Positions 53,329 to 63,052 of a stretch of 64,000 nt of DNA are shown here, in pieces (within the stretch, counting starts at the first letter, position 1; the number at the start of each line of letters is the position of its first letter). The stretch spans positions 1-64,000 of the forward strand of contig CAYGPJ010000019.1 of the NCBI GenBank assembly GCA_964351865.1. The letters are read 5' to 3'. Under the pieces are notes generated by a model that searched no databases, was not told the origin of the DNA, and saw only the letters and a list, made by a program, of their open reading frames with translations. The position numbers and the translations under genes are program-made. This DNA comes from JBCDJI01 sp964351865. GTDB taxonomy: Bacteria; Verrucomicrobiota; Verrucomicrobiia; Methylacidiphilales; JBCBYL01.

Positions 53329-53342
53329 GGTATCTCTTTCTC

Positions 53343-54464
53343 TTATTCTTGTTTATAGTTTCTGAGGAACTCATCCGCCCACGCTGAAAATGTTTCGTTG
53401 GCTATTGCCTCCCGCATTTCCCGCATCAGGTTGAGGTAAAACCACACATTATGCAGCGTTACCAACCGTAGGCCGAGTATTTCCCCCGACTTCAGAAGGT
53501 GACGAATGTAGGCACGACTGAAATTTTGACAAGCATAACAGGTGCCCGCCGGATCAATCGGATTTTCGTCCAATTTATACTCCGCCGACCGTAAATTAAT
53601 CAGGCCATGGCGGGTGTAGGCCGCTCCGTTGCGGGCGACCCTGGTGGGCAACACACAATCGAACATATCCACCCCCCTGCGAACCATCTCGACCAATTGA
53701 TGTGGCTGCCCGAGTCCCATGGCGTAGCGGGGCTTGCCGACGGGTAGATAAGGTTCCGCCATCTCTACGGCAGCCATCATTTCAGACTCCGACTCTCCCA
53801 CACTGACCCCGCCGATGGCATAACCCGGCAAATCCAACTCCACCAGAGCTTCGGCACAATGCTGCCTGAGATCCGCATGCCCCGCCCCCTGAACAATTCC
53901 GAACAGCAATTGCCCCGGCGTAGGCCCCTCGGGAAGCGAGCCTAAATGATCGCGGCAAATGCGTGCCCAGTTGATGGTCCGCTCCACCGCTGCCTGCACA
54001 TCCGATCTCGGCGCATCCCATGGCGGACACTCATCAAAACACATCACGATGTCAGACCCTAGCGTATGCTGAATCTCCATCGCCTCTTTCGGCCCCAGAA
54101 ACAACGAACTACCGTCAATGTGCGACTGGAATTTAACCCCTTCATCGGTAATCTTGCGCAGTTTGGCCAGACTGAAAACCTGATAGCCCCCGCTGTCGGT
54201 CAATATCGGACGATTCCATTGCATGAACCGGTGTAAGCCCCCCATTTTTTCCATCACTTCCATTCCCGGGCGCAGGAAGAGATGGTAGGTATTGGAAAGA
54301 ATGATCTGCGCGTTCAAATCCACCAGTTCGGCAGGATGGACCGATTTAACCGAAGCCTGCGTCCCCACGGGCATAAATATGGGAGTTTGGATTTCTCCAT
54401 GCGGAGTCGTCACGCGCCCCAACCGGGCTTTAGAACCGCTATCCTGCTTAATTAATTCGAACAT
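53343..54464 (-). CDS. tgt: Queuine tRNA-ribosyltransferase
   Basis: Exchanges guanine-34 of GUN-anticodon tRNAs for preQ1 (373 aa). The catalytic Asp lies in NRPILTDSGGYQVFSL and the second in DCVLPTRVARNGAAYT. The C-terminal zinc site is CYACQNFSRAYIRHLL with the later H in VTLHNVWF. The order tgt-yajC-secDF is conserved in many bacteria. It starts 12 bp after the lipid kinase stop. Confidence 0.97.
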   Translation of the reverse strand: MFELIKQDSGSKARLGRVTTPHGEIQTPIFMPVGTQASVKSVHPAELVDLNAQIILSNTYHLFLRPGMEVMEKMGGLHRFMQWNRPILTDSGGYQVFSLAKLRKITDEGVKFQSHIDGSSLFLGPKEAMEIQHTLGSDIVMCFDECPPWDAPRSDVQAAVERTINWARICRDHLGSLPEGPTPGQLLFGIVQGAGHADLRQHCAEALVELDLPGYAIGGVSVGESESEMMAAVEMAEPYLPVGKPRYAMGLGQPHQLVEMVRRGVDMFDCVLPTRVARNGAAYTRHGLINLRSAEYKLDENPIDPAGTCYACQNFSRAYIRHLLKSGEILGLRLVTLHNVWFYLNLMREMREAIANETFSAWADEFLRNYKQE

Positions 54465-54476
54465 TGAGCAGTGGAT

Positions 54477-55352
54477 TTATTTGGGATTTTTCGGCACCAG
54501 CACCCGCAAGGCTTTCGGAGCGACGGTAAATTTCACCGGACAATTTCCGTGGAATTCGCCATCTACTTCAAAAGGTTCATTCAGTGCGCCTGATATCTCA
54601 ATGTGGTCTGTCTTAAAGTAAGTCACATCGGTAAACTTGGTATGACCTCCGTTAACCAGAATGCCCCTGAAGTAGCGAAGCAGATCAAAGTGACTCAGCC
54701 GGTGGAAGACGCAGACATCCAACATTCCGTCATCCAGCTTGGCCTCGGGGAAAAAATTGAATGGCCCGCCGTAATGGCGACCGTTACCGATCAACACAAA
54801 GGTGCCCTCCAGCGGCTTTTCGTGGCCGTTGCGAATTTCCAGCGGCGAGGCCGTCTGCCCGACGACTTGGCTCAAAGTCATCAGGTAACTTAACGGCCCC
54901 AGTGCTTTCTTTGATTCAGGTGCCGTCATTCTCACGGTCTCCGCATCCAGCCCCACCCCGGCCAGTTGGACAAAATAGCGATCATTGGCCTTGGCCAGAT
55001 CTACCGAACGTTCACGCCCAGTTTTAATTACATCGATCGCCTTAGATAAATTTCCGGAAATCCCCAACTCTAAAGCAAACACATTTACCGTACCGACCGG
55101 CAGAACGCCCAAGGCAGCTTCACTGTGAGCCAGGCCATTCGCCACCTCGTTAATGGTCCCGTCCCCACCGGCCGCCAACACTTTCCGGAACTTTTTACCC
55201 GCCTCAGATGCCAGTTCCGTGGCATGCCCCGCATGCGTCGTTTCCAATAAAGTCGCCTCCGGAAAGGCCTCTTTAATCAAAGGCAGCAACTTCTGTGCTC
55301 GTTCTCCCTTGGCAGCGGGGTTAAAAATGATACAAATCTCTTCCTTAGTCAT
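54477..55352 (-). CDS. Diacylglycerol-kinase-family lipid kinase
   Basis: A soluble lipid or sphingosine/diacylglycerol kinase (291 aa from the ATG at 55352, MTKEEICIIFNPAAKG). The reading frame is open to 55601 upstream, but that extension covers the divergent gene. GGDGTINEVANGL (about 65-77) is the DAGK catalytic nucleotide-binding motif and VLPVGTVNVFALEL follows. The C-terminal beta-sandwich ends with HFDLLRYFRGILV. The exact lipid is unknown. Its start is only 12 bp from that of the AsmA-like gene. Confidence 0.9.
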   Translation of the reverse strand: MTKEEICIIFNPAAKGERAQKLLPLIKEAFPEATLLETTHAGHATELASEAGKKFRKVLAAGGDGTINEVANGLAHSEAALGVLPVGTVNVFALELGISGNLSKAIDVIKTGRERSVDLAKANDRYFVQLAGVGLDAETVRMTAPESKKALGPLSYLMTLSQVVGQTASPLEIRNGHEKPLEGTFVLIGNGRHYGGPFNFFPEAKLDDGMLDVCVFHRLSHFDLLRYFRGILVNGGHTKFTDVTYFKTDHIEISGALNEPFEVDGEFHGNCPVKFTVAPKALRVLVPKNPK

Positions 55353-55364
55353 TTTATTAATCTT

Positions 55365-56732
55365 ATGGGCAAACTGTTTAAAAATCTGGGACTGCTTCTC
55401 CTGTCCACTGCGATCGTTCTGACCGCATTGGGCATTTTGGTGCAGAACTATATGCAAAGCCGCGAATTTATCGAGAAGATTTCCAGTAATTTCTCTGATT
55501 CCATCGGTGGCGAAGTCTCGGTCGATTCTGCGCAAATCAACCTGCTGCGCGGCATCTCGCTGCATCAAGTATTGATCCGCTCCGGAGACGAGCAACCGCA
55601 TGACTTCCTTTCCGTCGAGCTCGCCTTAATGAAATACAATCCACTCGCGCTTTTGATGAAGAAAGTGGAACTGACTGCCATCCAGTTAGAATCGCCTCGC
55701 CTTTCTTTTTCCCAGAGCCAGGACGGCAACTGGTGGCTGCCTCGTCCCGAGGACGGCACCTTACCCGTGCTCGACACCGGATTACTGGCCTTCCAGGTCA
55801 TCCTGCAAGATCTCTCGCTGAATCAAGGCGCCGTCACCGTTACCCGTAAAGATGGGGCCGTGGTGCTGCGGGCCGAAAATATCGATATTGAAGGAACCCT
55901 CAAATCCAGTGAATTAGGCACTGAAGCATCCGGAGCGCTGACGATTGAAAAAACGCGCATGGGCAAACATTTCATGATTCAGAACATGCAAAGCCCCATC
56001 GAGTATAAGGATGAAGTACTTAAAATTCCCACTCTGACGGGCAATGCTTATGATGGCACCGCCACCGGTTCCATCGAAATTGACCTGCGTATCGGCGGAC
56101 CCGAATTTATGATCGCACTTAATCTGGACCAACTCAACCTGGCGCAATTGATTAAAGATTTTCAGGGACAATCACAATGGCTCGACGGAAAACTCACGAC
56201 CTCATGTCGCATCAATGGGCGATTTGAAGCCCCGGAATTACTCCAGGGCACCGGCACCCTCATGATCACCGAAGGTACGCTTTCCGGATTTGCCTTTCTC
56301 AAGGAGCTTAGCCAGCTTTTTCCTGATCAGAAATTTCCTGAAACCAATTTCGACAGCATCACCGGCAACTACAAAATAGCCGAGAAGAAGCTGACCATCT
56401 ACAATCTGGAAGCCGTCAGCAAGGACGTCCAACTTACCGGAGCAGGCACCATCTCGGTCAACCGCGAACTGAATATCGACATGCGCCTCTCACTCAGCCC
56501 TGAATTCACCGCATTACTCGAACCTGAAACTGCCGCGCAATTCAATCTCCGCGACGATCAATTTTCCACCATCACGTTCAGCCTGGCCGGCACCTTGGAC
56601 GAACCCAAATCCAATCTGATCGAAAAGCTGAAACAAAATGCAGAATTACAAAAACAATCAACCCCAGAGCCTCCAGCCCCACCAGTCGATTCAAGCAACC
56701 CAGCCTCTCCTGAAGCCGTTCCCGCCTCCTAA
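55365..56732 (+). CDS. AsmA-family outer-membrane assembly/lipid transfer protein
   Basis: A 455-aa protein with an N-terminal signal anchor (KNLGLLLLSTAIVLTALGIL, about 6-25) and a large periplasmic beta-rich domain. SIGGEVSVDSAQINLLRGIS is typical of the AsmA/YhdB N-terminus, and GTGTLMITEGTLSGFAFLKEL plus FDSITGNYKIAEKKLTIYNL are AsmA_2 blocks. AsmA-like proteins are thought to bridge lipids between membranes. It ends with a Pro- and Gln-rich tail. It is divergent from the lipid kinase. rsmD follows by 46 bp. Confidence 0.82.
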   Translation: MGKLFKNLGLLLLSTAIVLTALGILVQNYMQSREFIEKISSNFSDSIGGEVSVDSAQINLLRGISLHQVLIRSGDEQPHDFLSVELALMKYNPLALLMKKVELTAIQLESPRLSFSQSQDGNWWLPRPEDGTLPVLDTGLLAFQVILQDLSLNQGAVTVTRKDGAVVLRAENIDIEGTLKSSELGTEASGALTIEKTRMGKHFMIQNMQSPIEYKDEVLKIPTLTGNAYDGTATGSIEIDLRIGGPEFMIALNLDQLNLAQLIKDFQGQSQWLDGKLTTSCRINGRFEAPELLQGTGTLMITEGTLSGFAFLKELSQLFPDQKFPETNFDSITGNYKIAEKKLTIYNLEAVSKDVQLTGAGTISVNRELNIDMRLSLSPEFTALLEPETAAQFNLRDDQFSTITFSLAGTLDEPKSNLIEKLKQNAELQKQSTPEPPAPPVDSSNPASPEAVPAS

Positions 56733-56778
56733 CGCTTCATGAGTCATTCTTCGTTCTGAATTCTTGCCCATAAAATAT

Positions 56779-57330
56779 ATGTCGCGTATCCGCATCATCG
56801 CAGGCACTGCGGGTGGACTTTTCATCCAGTCTCCCAAAAAATTCACCTCCCGCCCCACTCAGGAGCGTGTGCGGGAAGCCCTGTTTTCCAGTATCGCTCC
56901 CCTCATTCCGGATGCCCACTTTCTGGATCTCTATGCGGGTAGCGGTGCCGTTGGCATCGAAGCTCTCAGTCGCGGCGTCAAGTCCGCTACCTTCGTCGAA
57001 GTGAACCGGCAGTTCAGTAAAACCATTGAGCTCAACCTGAAATACTGCCGCATGCAAGCCGAAGTCCTGACTCAGGACGCCACCCCATTTCTCTTGCGCT
57101 CTCCAATCAAGCAGTTTGATATCATTTTCGCTGATCCATTCTACGACCAAAAAACCGCTTTGCTGGATGAACTCCCTTGCTCCGCCTGCCTTAAAAATCA
57201 TCTGGCTCCCGCCGGCACCATCATCTGGGAGCACGATACTCATAGCTCATGGAAAAATCCTGAAGGCCTCTCCATCACCAAAGTCAAAAAGATCGGCGAC
57301 ACCTGCCTCACTTATATGCGACACGCTTAA
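56779..57330 (+). CDS. rsmD: 16S rRNA (guanine966-N2)-methyltransferase RsmD
   Basis: Methylates G966 of 16S rRNA (183 aa from the ATG at 56779, MSRIRIIAGTAGG, standard RsmD start). An in-frame TTG at 56764 adds five residues. SAM motif I is FLDLYAGSGAVGIEALSRG, and the catalytic motif IV DPPY reads DPFY (IIFADPFYD), a Phe in place of the second Pro. RPTQERVREALFSSI is also conserved. No coaD is adjacent, though the pair is common elsewhere. Confidence 0.93.
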   Translation: MSRIRIIAGTAGGLFIQSPKKFTSRPTQERVREALFSSIAPLIPDAHFLDLYAGSGAVGIEALSRGVKSATFVEVNRQFSKTIELNLKYCRMQAEVLTQDATPFLLRSPIKQFDIIFADPFYDQKTALLDELPCSACLKNHLAPAGTIIWEHDTHSSWKNPEGLSITKVKKIGDTCLTYMRHA

Positions 57331-57433
57331 ATTATGGCTGCCATTTACCATCTATTAGCCATTTTAATCATAAATTAAGTTAACGATCGCGCTGCTTAGC
57401 CCCCTGATACACGCAACCCCTGTATTTTTACAT

Positions 57434-57461
57434 TTGACGATACCCATAGAATTTCTACTGT
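57434..57461 (+). promoter_or_regulatory. Candidate promoter of the gap-pgk-tpiA operon
   Basis: TTGACG (57434-57439) and TACTGT (57456-57461) are spaced 16 bp apart and fit sigma-70 boxes. They lie about 85 bp before the gap start codon. The stretch 57331-57433 between rsmD and this promoter holds no recognisable gene. Confidence 0.4.
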
Positions 57462-57528
57462 GTTGGTGATTTCAGTTGAACAAACTGATTCATGAGCAAA
57501 AATAACATTAACTAAACTAATATCACTT

Positions 57529-57536
57529 AGAGGAAG
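57529..57536 (+). promoter_or_regulatory. Strong ribosome binding site of gap
   Basis: AGAGGAAG lies 9 bp before the gap ATG at 57546. It is one of the few clear Shine-Dalgarno sites in the window, where many genes have weak ones, and fits high expression. Confidence 0.7.
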
Positions 57537-57545
57537 AATATCATT

Positions 57546-58571
57546 ATGATCAATGTAGCAATTAACGGTTTTGGACGTATCGGACGCCTCGTCTTTCGTG
57601 CCATCTGTGACCAGGGACTTTTAGGAAAAGAAATTAACGTCGTTGCGGTCAACGATCTCGTACCCGCCAGCAACCTGGCTTATCTCGTTAAATACGATTC
57701 CACTCAGGGCCGTTTTCCCGGCACCGTTGAAGCTAAAGGTGAAGATGCCCTCATCGTCGATGGCAACGAAATCAAGTGCTTAGCGATCAAAGAAGGTCCA
57801 GCCGCGATGCCTTGGAAAGACCTCAACATTGATTATGTCATCGAATCCACCGGCCTCTTCACCGAAGGCTCCAAAGCTCAAGGCCACATCGATGCCGGCG
57901 CTAAAAAAGTCATTATCTCAGCCCCCGGTAAAAATGAAGACATCACTGTCGTCATGGGCGTCAACCATGAGAAATATGATCCCGCGAATCATCACATCAT
58001 TTCCAACGCCAGTTGCACTACCAACTGTCTCGCCCCGGTCGTTCACGTTCTGCTCAAAGAAGGCTACGGAATTTCAGAAGGTCTGATGACTACCGTCCAC
58101 AGCTACACCGCTACCCAGAAGACAGTTGATGGTCCTTCCATGAAAGACTGGAAAGGTGGCCGCGCCGCAGCCATGAACATCATTCCTTCCACCACCGGTG
58201 CTGCCAAAGCAGTCGGTCTGGCCATTCCTGAAGTTGCAGGAAAACTCACCGGAATGTCCTTCCGCGTGCCAACTCCTACCGTCAGTGTCGTTGACCTCAC
58301 TGTAAAACTGGAAAAAGAAACCAGCTACGAAGAAGTTTGTCAGAAAATGAAAGCAGCCTCCGAAACCTACCTCAAGGGTATTCTCGCATACACCGAAGAC
58401 GAAGTGGTTTCCAGCGACTTCATTCACGATTCACACTCCAGTATCTTCGACGCAGGATCCGGCATGGGCCTCAACAGCACCTTCCTGAAACTCGTCAGTT
58501 GGTATGACAACGAGTGGGGTTACTCCAACCGTTGCGTTGACCTCGTTAAATACATCGCTTCTAAAGGATAA
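57546..58571 (+). CDS. gap: Glyceraldehyde-3-phosphate dehydrogenase
   Basis: Oxidises glyceraldehyde-3-phosphate to 1,3-bisphosphoglycerate with NAD (341 aa). The Rossmann motif is INGFGRIGRLVFRAI. The catalytic Cys is in SNASCTTNCLAPV, and the His in HSYTATQKTVDGPS. MSFRVPTPTVSVVDL and WYDNEWGYSNR are typical of the bacterial enzyme. It heads a glycolytic run with pgk and tpiA. Confidence 0.98.
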   Translation: MINVAINGFGRIGRLVFRAICDQGLLGKEINVVAVNDLVPASNLAYLVKYDSTQGRFPGTVEAKGEDALIVDGNEIKCLAIKEGPAAMPWKDLNIDYVIESTGLFTEGSKAQGHIDAGAKKVIISAPGKNEDITVVMGVNHEKYDPANHHIISNASCTTNCLAPVVHVLLKEGYGISEGLMTTVHSYTATQKTVDGPSMKDWKGGRAAAMNIIPSTTGAAKAVGLAIPEVAGKLTGMSFRVPTPTVSVVDLTVKLEKETSYEEVCQKMKAASETYLKGILAYTEDEVVSSDFIHDSHSSIFDAGSGMGLNSTFLKLVSWYDNEWGYSNRCVDLVKYIASKG

Positions 58572-58591
58572 AACACTTTCGGGTAAAGGTA

Positions 58592-58625
58592 CAGGGTTCC
58601 AGGCACAAAGTGGCCTCGAACCCTG
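58592..58625 (+). promoter_or_regulatory. Stable hairpin between gap and pgk
   Basis: CAGGGTTCCAGGCAC (58592-58605 region) and GTGGCCTCGAACCCTG (58610-58625) form a long stem with one mismatch and one bulge around a short AAA loop. No T run follows, so it is not a clear terminator. It may set relative mRNA levels of gap and pgk by processing or partial attenuation. Confidence 0.55.
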
Positions 58626-58695
58626 CCTTGTCCTCGGAGTGAATCAGCCGTATCAGCATTATCAGCTCTAAATCTTCAATCGCCGAAGCCACTCT

Positions 58696-59937
<1,242 letters not shown>

Positions 59938-59999
59938 TCAGATACTCATCCCTACTTTAAACAATCCACCACTCAAAAATCTAAACTCACCAATCTCAT

Positions 60000-60779
60000 A
60001 TGAATAGACGCACCGTAATCGCAGGAAACTGGAAGATGAACAAAACCTCAACCGAAGCGGTTGAACTGCTGAAAGACATCATCCACCACTGGAAAAAAGT
60101 TCATAACGTGGACGTCATTATCTGCCCGCCTTTCACTGCTCTGCAGGCTTGCAAGGAAATCATCGACCAAAGCTCTGAAATCAGCCTCGGTGCCCAGAAC
60201 ATGAGCGCCGAACCTTCCGGTGCTTTCACCGGCGAAATCTCCGCTGGCATGCTCAAAGATCTCTGGTGCAAATATGTCATCCTCGGTCACTCCGAACGAC
60301 GCGAATATTTCAAAGAAACCGACGCTGAAGTAAACAAAAAAGCCAAGGCCGCCATCGCCGCCAACCTGAACCCCATCATCTGTATCGGTGAAACCCTCAA
60401 ACAACGTGAAGCGGGAAAAATGGAAGACGTCGTCACGTCACAACTCAAAGGCTCCTGCGCTGACTTCTCCGACGACGAGTGGGAACGCACCATCATCGCC
60501 TACGAGCCCGTTTGGGCCATCGGCACCGGTAAAACCGCCAGCCCCGCTCAGGCCCAGGAAGTTCACCAGTTGATCCGTAATACCGTGCGCGAGATCGCCA
60601 GCGAAAAAATTGCCAATCGCTTGCAGATCCAATACGGCGGCAGCGTCAAACCTGACAACGCACAGGAACTGCTGAGTCAAACCGACATCGACGGAGCCCT
60701 GATCGGAGGCGCCAGTCTGGATGCCGGATCCTTCGTTGACATCATTAAAAACGCTTGTCAGGAAGAATCCTCTAAGTAG
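60000..60779 (+). CDS. tpiA: Triosephosphate isomerase
   Basis: Interconverts DHAP and glyceraldehyde-3-phosphate (259 aa). The N-terminal AGNWKMNKT block, the catalytic His in YVILGHSERREYF, the catalytic Glu in IAYEPVWAIGTGKTA and the phosphate loop YGGSVKPDNAQELL are all seen. It is the third glycolytic gene in the run and precedes secG by 27 bp, the common tpiA-secG arrangement. Confidence 0.98.
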   Translation: MNRRTVIAGNWKMNKTSTEAVELLKDIIHHWKKVHNVDVIICPPFTALQACKEIIDQSSEISLGAQNMSAEPSGAFTGEISAGMLKDLWCKYVILGHSERREYFKETDAEVNKKAKAAIAANLNPIICIGETLKQREAGKMEDVVTSQLKGSCADFSDDEWERTIIAYEPVWAIGTGKTASPAQAQEVHQLIRNTVREIASEKIANRLQIQYGGSVKPDNAQELLSQTDIDGALIGGASLDAGSFVDIIKNACQEESSK

Positions 60780-60806
60780 GGTTCAGCGCTCAATCAGACG
60801 CATATT

Positions 60807-61229
60807 ATGGACATTATCATTTACATCATTACCGGAATTCTTGTCATCTGCTGCATCCTCCTGACCGGAGTGGTGCTCATCCAGCGCCCTCGTTCTGAAG
60901 GCCTTGGCACCGCCTTTGGCGGAGGCATGACCGAATCCATGTTCGGAGCCGGAACTTCAGACATTCTGACCAAAGCCACCATCTGGATGGCAGGAGCCTT
61001 CTTTGTCTGCACCCTGTTACTGGCCATTCTCATGAGCCACCGACAAACCACAAAATCCAGCGTACTGGAATCCGCCCTCGCACCTGCTCCGGTAGAAGCC
61101 GCCGTGGAAACCACTCCAGCTGCTGAAGAATCCGAAGTGGTTGAAGAAGTTAACGTGGAAACTCCGCAAGCGGTCACCGAACCAGTCGCGACTGAAGATT
61201 CGGCTTCCGCCCCGGAAAAAGCCGAGTAA
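60807..61229 (+). CDS. secG: Preprotein translocase subunit SecG
   Basis: A 140-aa membrane protein of the SecYEG channel with two helices: IIYIITGILVICCILLTGVV (about 3-22) and TIWMAGAFFVCTLLLAILMS (about 54-73), joined by the SecG loop VLIQRPRSEGLGTAFGGG. The C-terminal 65 residues form an acidic, Glu/Ala/Val/Thr-rich tail (EESEVVEEVNVETPQAVTEP), longer than in most SecGs. The ABC-type binding protein gene follows by 10 bp. Confidence 0.95.
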   Translation: MDIIIYIITGILVICCILLTGVVLIQRPRSEGLGTAFGGGMTESMFGAGTSDILTKATIWMAGAFFVCTLLLAILMSHRQTTKSSVLESALAPAPVEAAVETTPAAEESEVVEEVNVETPQAVTEPVATEDSASAPEKAE

Positions 61230-61239
61230 GCTCTCACCC

Positions 61240-62850
61240 GTGTCACGGGTCCAGTCCAACTTTCATCAGATCCTGTGCGGTGCTCTGCTTACCGCATTTT
61301 CGTTGCTTGCCGTAAGCTGTACGACTCGCCCGCAGGATGTTGATCTCATCTTCATCAACGGCGCTGAGCCTCAAAGCCTTGATCCTTCCATCATCACCGG
61401 TCAAATCGAGGGCCGACTCTGCAACGCTCTGTTTGAAGGCCTGACCACCCGCAATCAACACGGCCAAGTCGTGCCCGGTATGGCCGAGTCATGGCAAGCT
61501 AACGCCGACAACACCCACTTCACCTTTCGACTACGTGACGATGCCCGCTGGAGCAATGGCGATCCCGTCACCGCACAAGACTTTGTGGATTCATGGCAGC
61601 GCACCCTTTCCCCGGAACTGGCGTCCGAATACGCCTACATCATGTTCTTTATCCAGGGAGCCGAAAACTATAACCAGCAGCAGGAAGGTATAAGCGTCGA
61701 TTTCTCGACCGTCGGTGTCACCGCCGTTTCGGAAAAAATACTGGAGGTCAAACTCCGCGCCCCAACCCCGTTTTTTCCCAGCCTGACCTCTTACGTTACC
61801 TACTATCCGGTTCATATCCCCACCGTGGAAAAATACGGCATGGGTTGGGTCAAACCCGAACACATGGTCAACAACGGTGCCTATCTGCTCAAAGACTGGA
61901 AAATCAACGATCGCGTCGAACTGCAAAAAAACCCTCGCTACTGGAACGCCTCCACCGTGCGCCTGAACCGGATCGATGCCCTCGCTGTCAGTAACGCTGG
62001 CACCGCTTTCAATCTTTACGACACCGGCCAGGCTGACCTGATCCTGGATAAAGGTATGGTTCCGCAAATGTTGCTTGCCGAACTGACCGGACGCCACGAT
62101 TTCCATTCCTATACCTACCTCGGCACTTACTTCTACCGCTTTAATACGACCCGCGCTCCCTTCGACCAGCCACTGGTGCGTAAAGCCCTGATCGCCGCGA
62201 TCGACCGCGAACGCATCACGCGCAAAATCACCAAAGCGGGAGAAGCTATCGCGACTGCTTTCAGTCCCCAAGGCATTCCCGGCTACACGCCGCCGGAAGG
62301 CATTCCATTTGATCCGGCCCAAGCTAAAGCCTGGCTGAGCGAAGCCGGTTTCCCGGACGGGGAAGGATTTCCCCGCTTTCAGATTCTCTACAACAAATCC
62401 GACCTGCATGAGAAGATCGCCCTCGAAATTCAGGACATGTGGAAGAAAACTCTGGGAATCGATTGCGAACTCAAAAATCAGGAGTGGGCCAGCTATCTCG
62501 AAAGCCTTCGCCAACTCGACTACGGTATCGCCCGTTCCAGTTGGATTGGCGACTATGTCGACCCTAATACTTTCCTCGATTGCTTTATCACCGGCGGAGG
62601 TAATAACCGCACTGGCTGGTCCAACCAGGCCTATGATGACTTAATCTCGGCAGCCGGACGGGAAACGGATCCCGCAGCACGCATGCAAATCTTCCAGCAG
62701 GCGGAGCAAATCCTCGTCCGTGAATCTGCCCCCATCGCCCCGATTTACTACTATGCCGGCATTCTCTTCTATAACGCTGACCGACTCAAAGGGATCCACC
62801 CCAATGTGCTGGCGGAGCACCCGCTGCGGGAAATGTATCTGGCAGAATGA
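61240..62850 (+). CDS. Oligopeptide-binding lipoprotein (OppA-like)
   Basis: A periplasmic solute-binding lipoprotein of the peptide/nickel family (SBP_bac_5, about 536 aa from the GTG at 61240). The signal peptide ends LLAVSC, with the lipobox Cys at about residue 27. The body has EPQSLDPSIITGQIEGRLCN, FRLRDDARWSNGDPVTAQDF and the C-terminal AGILFYNADRLKGIHPN. In-frame codons upstream overlap secG by 89 bp and are unlikely. The matching permease and ATPase genes are not in the window, and the next gene is an antiporter. Confidence 0.92.
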   Translation: MSRVQSNFHQILCGALLTAFSLLAVSCTTRPQDVDLIFINGAEPQSLDPSIITGQIEGRLCNALFEGLTTRNQHGQVVPGMAESWQANADNTHFTFRLRDDARWSNGDPVTAQDFVDSWQRTLSPELASEYAYIMFFIQGAENYNQQQEGISVDFSTVGVTAVSEKILEVKLRAPTPFFPSLTSYVTYYPVHIPTVEKYGMGWVKPEHMVNNGAYLLKDWKINDRVELQKNPRYWNASTVRLNRIDALAVSNAGTAFNLYDTGQADLILDKGMVPQMLLAELTGRHDFHSYTYLGTYFYRFNTTRAPFDQPLVRKALIAAIDRERITRKITKAGEAIATAFSPQGIPGYTPPEGIPFDPAQAKAWLSEAGFPDGEGFPRFQILYNKSDLHEKIALEIQDMWKKTLGIDCELKNQEWASYLESLRQLDYGIARSSWIGDYVDPNTFLDCFITGGGNNRTGWSNQAYDDLISAAGRETDPAARMQIFQQAEQILVRESAPIAPIYYYAGILFYNADRLKGIHPNVLAEHPLREMYLAE

Positions 62851-62894
62851 AGTATCGTCTGTTAACACGTTTTTCGCTATTACGAAACGCTGAA

Positions 62895-62944
62895 CAATTG
62901 GGGACGGAGGTAAATTCCAAGTAATTTACCTCCGTCCCCAATTG
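62895..62944. repeat. Perfect 22-bp inverted repeat with 6-nt loop
   Basis: CAATTGGGGACGGAGGTAAA begins the left arm (62895-62916), and the right arm (62923-62944) is its exact reverse complement with loop CCAAGT. The GGGGACGGAGGTAA core resembles palindromes linked to REP-type single-strand (Y1, RAYT/IS200-like) transposases, which I recall from other genomes. That link is inference. No transposase gene is near. Confidence 0.85.
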
Positions 62945-62976
62945 TGGGCCACTTTCATCCGTGTGATAACTTAAAT

Positions 62977-63006
62977 GGAAAACGCTCTAATTCGGAAACG
63001 CTTTAA
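62977..63006. repeat. Two relic MITE ends in tandem
   Basis: GGAAAACGCTCTA (62977-62989) and ATTCGGAAACGCTTTA (62990-63005) both resemble the right terminal repeat ATTCGGAAACGCTC of the MITE-like element (7636-7649). They lie side by side in direct orientation, and no left end was found. They may be solo ends left by deletion. Confidence 0.5.
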
Positions 63007-63052
63007 CTGGTGTTTCGTAAAAAGGATTTCATCAGGCTGAACCGGAAATATT

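Noticed and set aside
61591..62514. Minus-strand ORF of 307 codons inside the OppA-like gene
   Set aside because: Antisense to a strongly conserved binding-protein gene; the product has no recognisable domain.
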